This document shows, piece by piece, positions 30,501-32,915 of a stretch of DNA of 32,915 bases (within the stretch, counting starts at the first letter, position 1; every line of letters starts with the position of its first letter). The notes beneath the pieces were generated by a model, which was not told the origin of the DNA, made no database searches, and was given only the letters and a program-made list of their open reading frames with translations. The DNA is from Nemertoderma westbladi. Taxonomy: Eukaryota; Xenacoelomorpha; Nemertodermatida; Nemertodermatidae. Location: positions 1 to 32,915 of the forward strand of contig JAUCBJ010008518.1 of assembly GCA_032718475.1 (NCBI GenBank), written 5' to 3'. The translations under genes were made by a program, and so were the position numbers.

Positions 30501-32915
30501 TTGGATCCTGGTAGTCAAATATCAGCTGTCGATCAAAAGTTAGCCAATGAGCTCGGCCTAAAAGGTAAAGAAACCTCGATTAAAATAGGCACAATCAACT
30601 CGGAAGGTAAACCAATAAAGTCTCTGTTAAGCTCCGTGGAGGTCTTGCCCACAGATGGTGATAGCTCGTTTGAAATATCTGACACCTGGGTATTACCCAA
30701 ACTTAATATTACACGTCAGCGATTTGATTGGCCAAAAATCAAGGGTTTTTGGACTCACTTACGCGATTTGAATTTACCGCGCATTGATTCGGATAAAGTG
30801 AGCGTTCTATTGGGTGCTGATGTATTTAATATTATTCGCCAGTTAGATTATAGGTCTGGTCCACCTGGTTCACCATCTGCTGTTCTTACTAATTTTGGTT
30901 GGGCTTGCACCTCGAATGTTCCGCTATTCCCATTGTGTGATAGTGAGCGGAGAGATATTTTACATACACATGTAGAAACTACCTCGAGTGCTCGTTCGCT
31001 GGTTAATCCAAAGTCCTCAGGTAGTTTGCATGATCTCGTAGCCGAATTCTGGAGAACAGAATCATTCGGTGTTAACCCTGGTGGTGACCTACCTCTTTCT
31101 AAGAAAGATGCCTTGGCTCTGGAGATGTTGAGAGACACCACTAGTTGCATAGATGGTCGCTATGAGACTGGCCTATTGTGGCGCTCCCCGTCTGTTTATC
31201 TCCCTGATAATTACCAGTCTGCTCTTAGGCGTTTAAAGTCCACTGAGAGACGCTTAAGTCGCGATTCCTCATTAGAAGTGCGCTATGACGAGATATTGCG
31301 AAGCTACATTGATAAAGGATTCGCAGTTAAAGTTCCACCAGGAGAGCTAGAGGGCCCCCCTGGTCGTGTTTGGTATTTGCCCCACCACCCAGTAATTAAT
31401 CCGAATAAACCTAGTAAGATTCGAATAGTATTCGATGCCTCGGCTCGTTACCATGGTGTTTCCCTAAACGATAAACTCCTCCGTGGCCCGGATTTTCTCG
31501 CCAGTTTAGTAGGAGTCTTGTTGCGCTTTCGAGAGAAACATGTGGCGATTTCCGGAGACATTACTGCGATGTACCACCAAGTAGGAGTGCGGCGTGAAGA
31601 CCAAGATTGTCTTCGCTTTCTCTGGGGTGGTGTTAAGCGTGATGGCCCGCCTGCGGTTTATAGGATGTTGAGACAGATTTTTGGTGCCATAGACTCCTCG
31701 TGCATCTGTTTTTACAATCTCCTTCGTACTGCTGAAGATAACAAATATATATTTCCAGATGTAGCCCCCAGAGTGGCTCTGTGTTTTTATGCTGACAATT
31801 ATTTCGATTCATGCAATACTGAATCTGAGGCGATTGAGCGTGTATCTCAGATGAAAGCGCTTCTCTCTTTGGGGGGATTTCATCTTGGGCAGTGGGTCTC
31901 ATCATCTCGCCAAGTTCTAGGTTCTGTCCCTTCTTCTGATCTTGCAGACCCTTTGTTGAATCTTGATTTGGACGAATTACCGGTTGAGAGAGCGTTGGGT
32001 GTTCGGTGGAACTGTTCGAGTGATTGTTTTGTCTTTGAGCACAAAATTTCAGATTCTGATGCGCCCCCTAGCAGGCGGATTGTGCTTGCTAAAGTTGCCT
32101 CGCTATTTGACCCATTGGGGCTTATCTCCCCGGTTGTATTGGTTGCCAAGGTGCTCCTTCAGGATATATGGAGGCAAGTTACATCTTGGGATACCAAATT
32201 GCCTGATAATTTAGTTCTCCGTTGGCAGTCATGGCTCAAAGACTTGCCCAATATTGATCAAGTGTCGATCCCCCGTTGTTTATTTAATGATAATACCTTT
32301 AATTCCAGCACTCAACTTCATTTATTTTCAGATGCTTCTGAACTTGGTTTTGGTGCTGTGGCCTACATTCGTACTGTGTATAGTTGTGGAGACATCAGTG
32401 TCTCGTTTACTATGTCTAAATCCCGTGTGGCGCCTGTGAAACAATTGTCCATCCCCAGACTTGAGCTTCAAGGCGCTATAACTTCCGTCCGACTGTCTGG
32501 ACTTGTACAAAATGAACTAACTATTGAGTTTAATGATGTTTATTTTTGGGTGGATTCAGTAACTTGTTTGCGTTGGGTATTTTCGCAAAACTGCCGGTTT
32601 ATGCCATTTGTTGCCCACCGTATTGGTGAGATATTGGATACCGCTGAGCCCCGGCAGTGGCGCTACGTACCTACTGCTGTGAACCCCGCTGATTTCTGTA
32701 GCCGTGGTATGAATGCGTCTGATTTGACACCTGATCACCCGTGGTTTTGTGGTCCCGATTTTTTGAAATTATCTGAGTCCGAGTGGCCTGATTTCCCTGT
32801 GGTTGATTTGAGACCTGATCCGGATGATTGTGAAATTAAAGTCACCTTTACTATAAGCTGTGACGTTATTTGGATATGTGAGTACATAAAACGTTTTTCT
32901 AATCTCGCACGATCT
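27546..32915 (+). CDS. Gag-Pol polyprotein of a BEL/Pao retrotransposon (3' end beyond window)
   Basis: From ATG 27,546 the frame is open for 1,790 codons to the last base of the window. In order: an acidic N-terminus; a coiled-coil-like Glu/Arg/Leu-rich segment (about 226-300); a long Ser/Asn-rich linker; a BEL-type gag domain (DUF1759-like, about 629-790, starting LFKVPIDPFDGSPIKW); two zinc-binding clusters, Cys865-Cys877 and C898-x2-C901-x4-H906-x4-C911; an aspartic protease with LLDPGSQIS (Asp987); reverse transcriptase with Asp1338 (SGDITAMYHQV) and FYADNYFDS at 1414-1422; the Pao hallmark ASLFDPLGLISP; and RNase H with Asp1596, Glu1640 and Asp1670. Integrase must lie downstream. Two active-site departures stand out: the reverse transcriptase YxDD reads YADN (Asn1418) and the protease DSG/DTG reads DPG. 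With no stop or frameshift in 5.4 kb the copy is nonetheless young or selected. Confidence 0.92.
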   Translation, partial: MSDAESDIVSGATSGGLPAKGNGSLHGSLSSPRLGDGTTTSDGEDKSRLEPLESRPGSSDTGTRFEGFDTADLEVLDPDIAFYPADDLEASPAVTDSQRPIRLKDAKITRANTKRRLTCLAAKLHSLVDSRGSRTLIQGFLGELNEDFDDCVRSHSKCLQYLDPGTDSKSKAIEEEWLAAVREGYRRCRSEAESYLASRRGEPSSAGGSKSKVSSSRSPGGGINSSKRQLEEKRLKLQQFERDRELREKELALNNRKQLRRLQNEVELLELSVRTEEIENREAGVANLRERVLADFLEDEDSNRAGGVQPVPNYPLASRRSNPFPGHPLSDPVTQLTVESPRYPPSNVPVIHSSNEITSNNILQSSCQSCPIIDTVFKPSQCNSSLATNTVSDCNMNRKSGVIFSISSGSFVQSLPVPIISSVESVPLRVLNKDTTGNNFINISVPNFVAVEHPTTATLPRFNQRTIFPFDSNSINNYKPLSNCNSTWALSSPEFVPRGFASPDSNLVSGLKGVCAPVSYMYGGSTNDSVHCVPCTATGLRPEYASDPVYRPSGQPFGGPERCPGRPIVNGPASEPVVSATYDLPSFSSRPVNRSKVSGRVDDWIDSPDSDDRSDALFGGHGPIDLQALFKVPIDPFDGSPIKWPGFISSFRALVHDRIPNDAIRLSILRNLLSPEIRNSVAATIDDPTLYYETLRDIRRIYGDKHLIASSHIKQLFSVQNVNSSDFESLKSFSLKLHGSVSALDKCGYKDDLYSANNLNVLVDKLPNPLQHEWSKKVVAIQPGRPSLKDFDDWISYKVSCGRAIESTLKIRPSSNTSQPQFKHNNNPRILREKSKAVTPKSSTFSPTVLATGGGPSKQLESEKCSCCELSHTVEDCDKFKKLSLAERAELVREKGMCFVCLKTRHRAADCSIKEPCKAPSGCKKRHHTLLHDAPPVYGNSKSSRFRSKHVGSTSCDSTPSTVALQIVPLRVRSSAGKVVETFALLDPGSQISAVDQKLANELGLKGKETSIKIGTINSEGKPIKSLLSSVEVLPTDGDSSFEISDTWVLPKLNITRQRFDWPKIKGFWTHLRDLNLPRIDSDKVSVLLGADVFNIIRQLDYRSGPPGSPSAVLTNFGWACTSNVPLFPLCDSERRDILHTHVETTSSARSLVNPKSSGSLHDLVAEFWRTESFGVNPGGDLPLSKKDALALEMLRDTTSCIDGRYETGLLWRSPSVYLPDNYQSALRRLKSTERRLSRDSSLEVRYDEILRSYIDKGFAVKVPPGELEGPPGRVWYLPHHPVINPNKPSKIRIVFDASARYHGVSLNDKLLRGPDFLASLVGVLLRFREKHVAISGDITAMYHQVGVRREDQDCLRFLWGGVKRDGPPAVYRMLRQIFGAIDSSCICFYNLLRTAEDNKYIFPDVAPRVALCFYADNYFDSCNTESEAIERVSQMKALLSLGGFHLGQWVSSSRQVLGSVPSSDLADPLLNLDLDELPVERALGVRWNCSSDCFVFEHKISDSDAPPSRRIVLAKVASLFDPLGLISPVVLVAKVLLQDIWRQVTSWDTKLPDNLVLRWQSWLKDLPNIDQVSIPRCLFNDNTFNSSTQLHLFSDASELGFGAVAYIRTVYSCGDISVSFTMSKSRVAPVKQLSIPRLELQGAITSVRLSGLVQNELTIEFNDVYFWVDSVTCLRWVFSQNCRFMPFVAHRIGEILDTAEPRQWRYVPTAVNPADFCSRGMNASDLTPDHPWFCGPDFLKLSESEWPDFPVVDLRPDPDDCEIKVTFTISCDVIWICEYIKRFSNLARS

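Overview
This is nuclear DNA from an animal, most likely a marine invertebrate; the phylum cannot be read from the sequence alone. Evidence for an animal is a vitamin K-dependent gamma-glutamyl carboxylase gene, a clan-2-type microsomal cytochrome P450, a THAP/P-element-type transposase, Ty3/Gypsy and BEL/Pao LTR retrotransposons, AT-rich spacers, microsatellites and fold-back repeats. No bacterial operon logic is visible.

Layout. 1-4.27 kb: AT-rich spacer with a possible LINE tail (3-134), a G/T-tract repeat (about 900-1205) and a decayed Gypsy pol fragment (about 1790-2185). 4.28-9.45 kb: two intact single-exon genes on the + strand, a P450 (4277-5767) and a GGCX-type carboxylase (7109-9448). 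9.45-12.3 kb: spacer with a small G-tract inverted-repeat element and diverged direct repeats. 12,337-13,845: 301 uninterrupted copies of GACAC. 13.9-15.0 kb: a fold-back element around an eight-copy minisatellite. 15.05-17.2 kb: two roughly 97% identical copies of a dispersed repeat, each preceded by a different number of an 8-bp tandem repeat. 17.6 kb: a C-tract minisatellite.

18.7-26.9 kb is a nested transposon. A P-element-like transposase gene (THAP domain plus RNase H-like DDE core) is split at codon level by a young, apparently complete Ty3/Gypsy element (20,013-25,213) with 247-bp LTRs differing at one base, a 5-bp GGTGG target duplication, a primer-binding site, a polypurine tract and one 1,514-codon gag-pol ORF. 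27.4-32.9 kb is the 5' part of a BEL/Pao element: an open frame of 1,790 codons runs off the window end, carrying gag, zinc knuckles, protease, reverse transcriptase and RNase H.

Only the P450 and the carboxylase look like host genes. Everything else is mobile or repetitive DNA. Points of most interest are the nested insertion and the truncated THAP protein it leaves, the active-site departures in otherwise open retroelement frames (DTQ in the Gypsy protease, YADN in the BEL reverse transcriptase), the intronless carboxylase, and the very long pure GACAC array next to a fold-back element.
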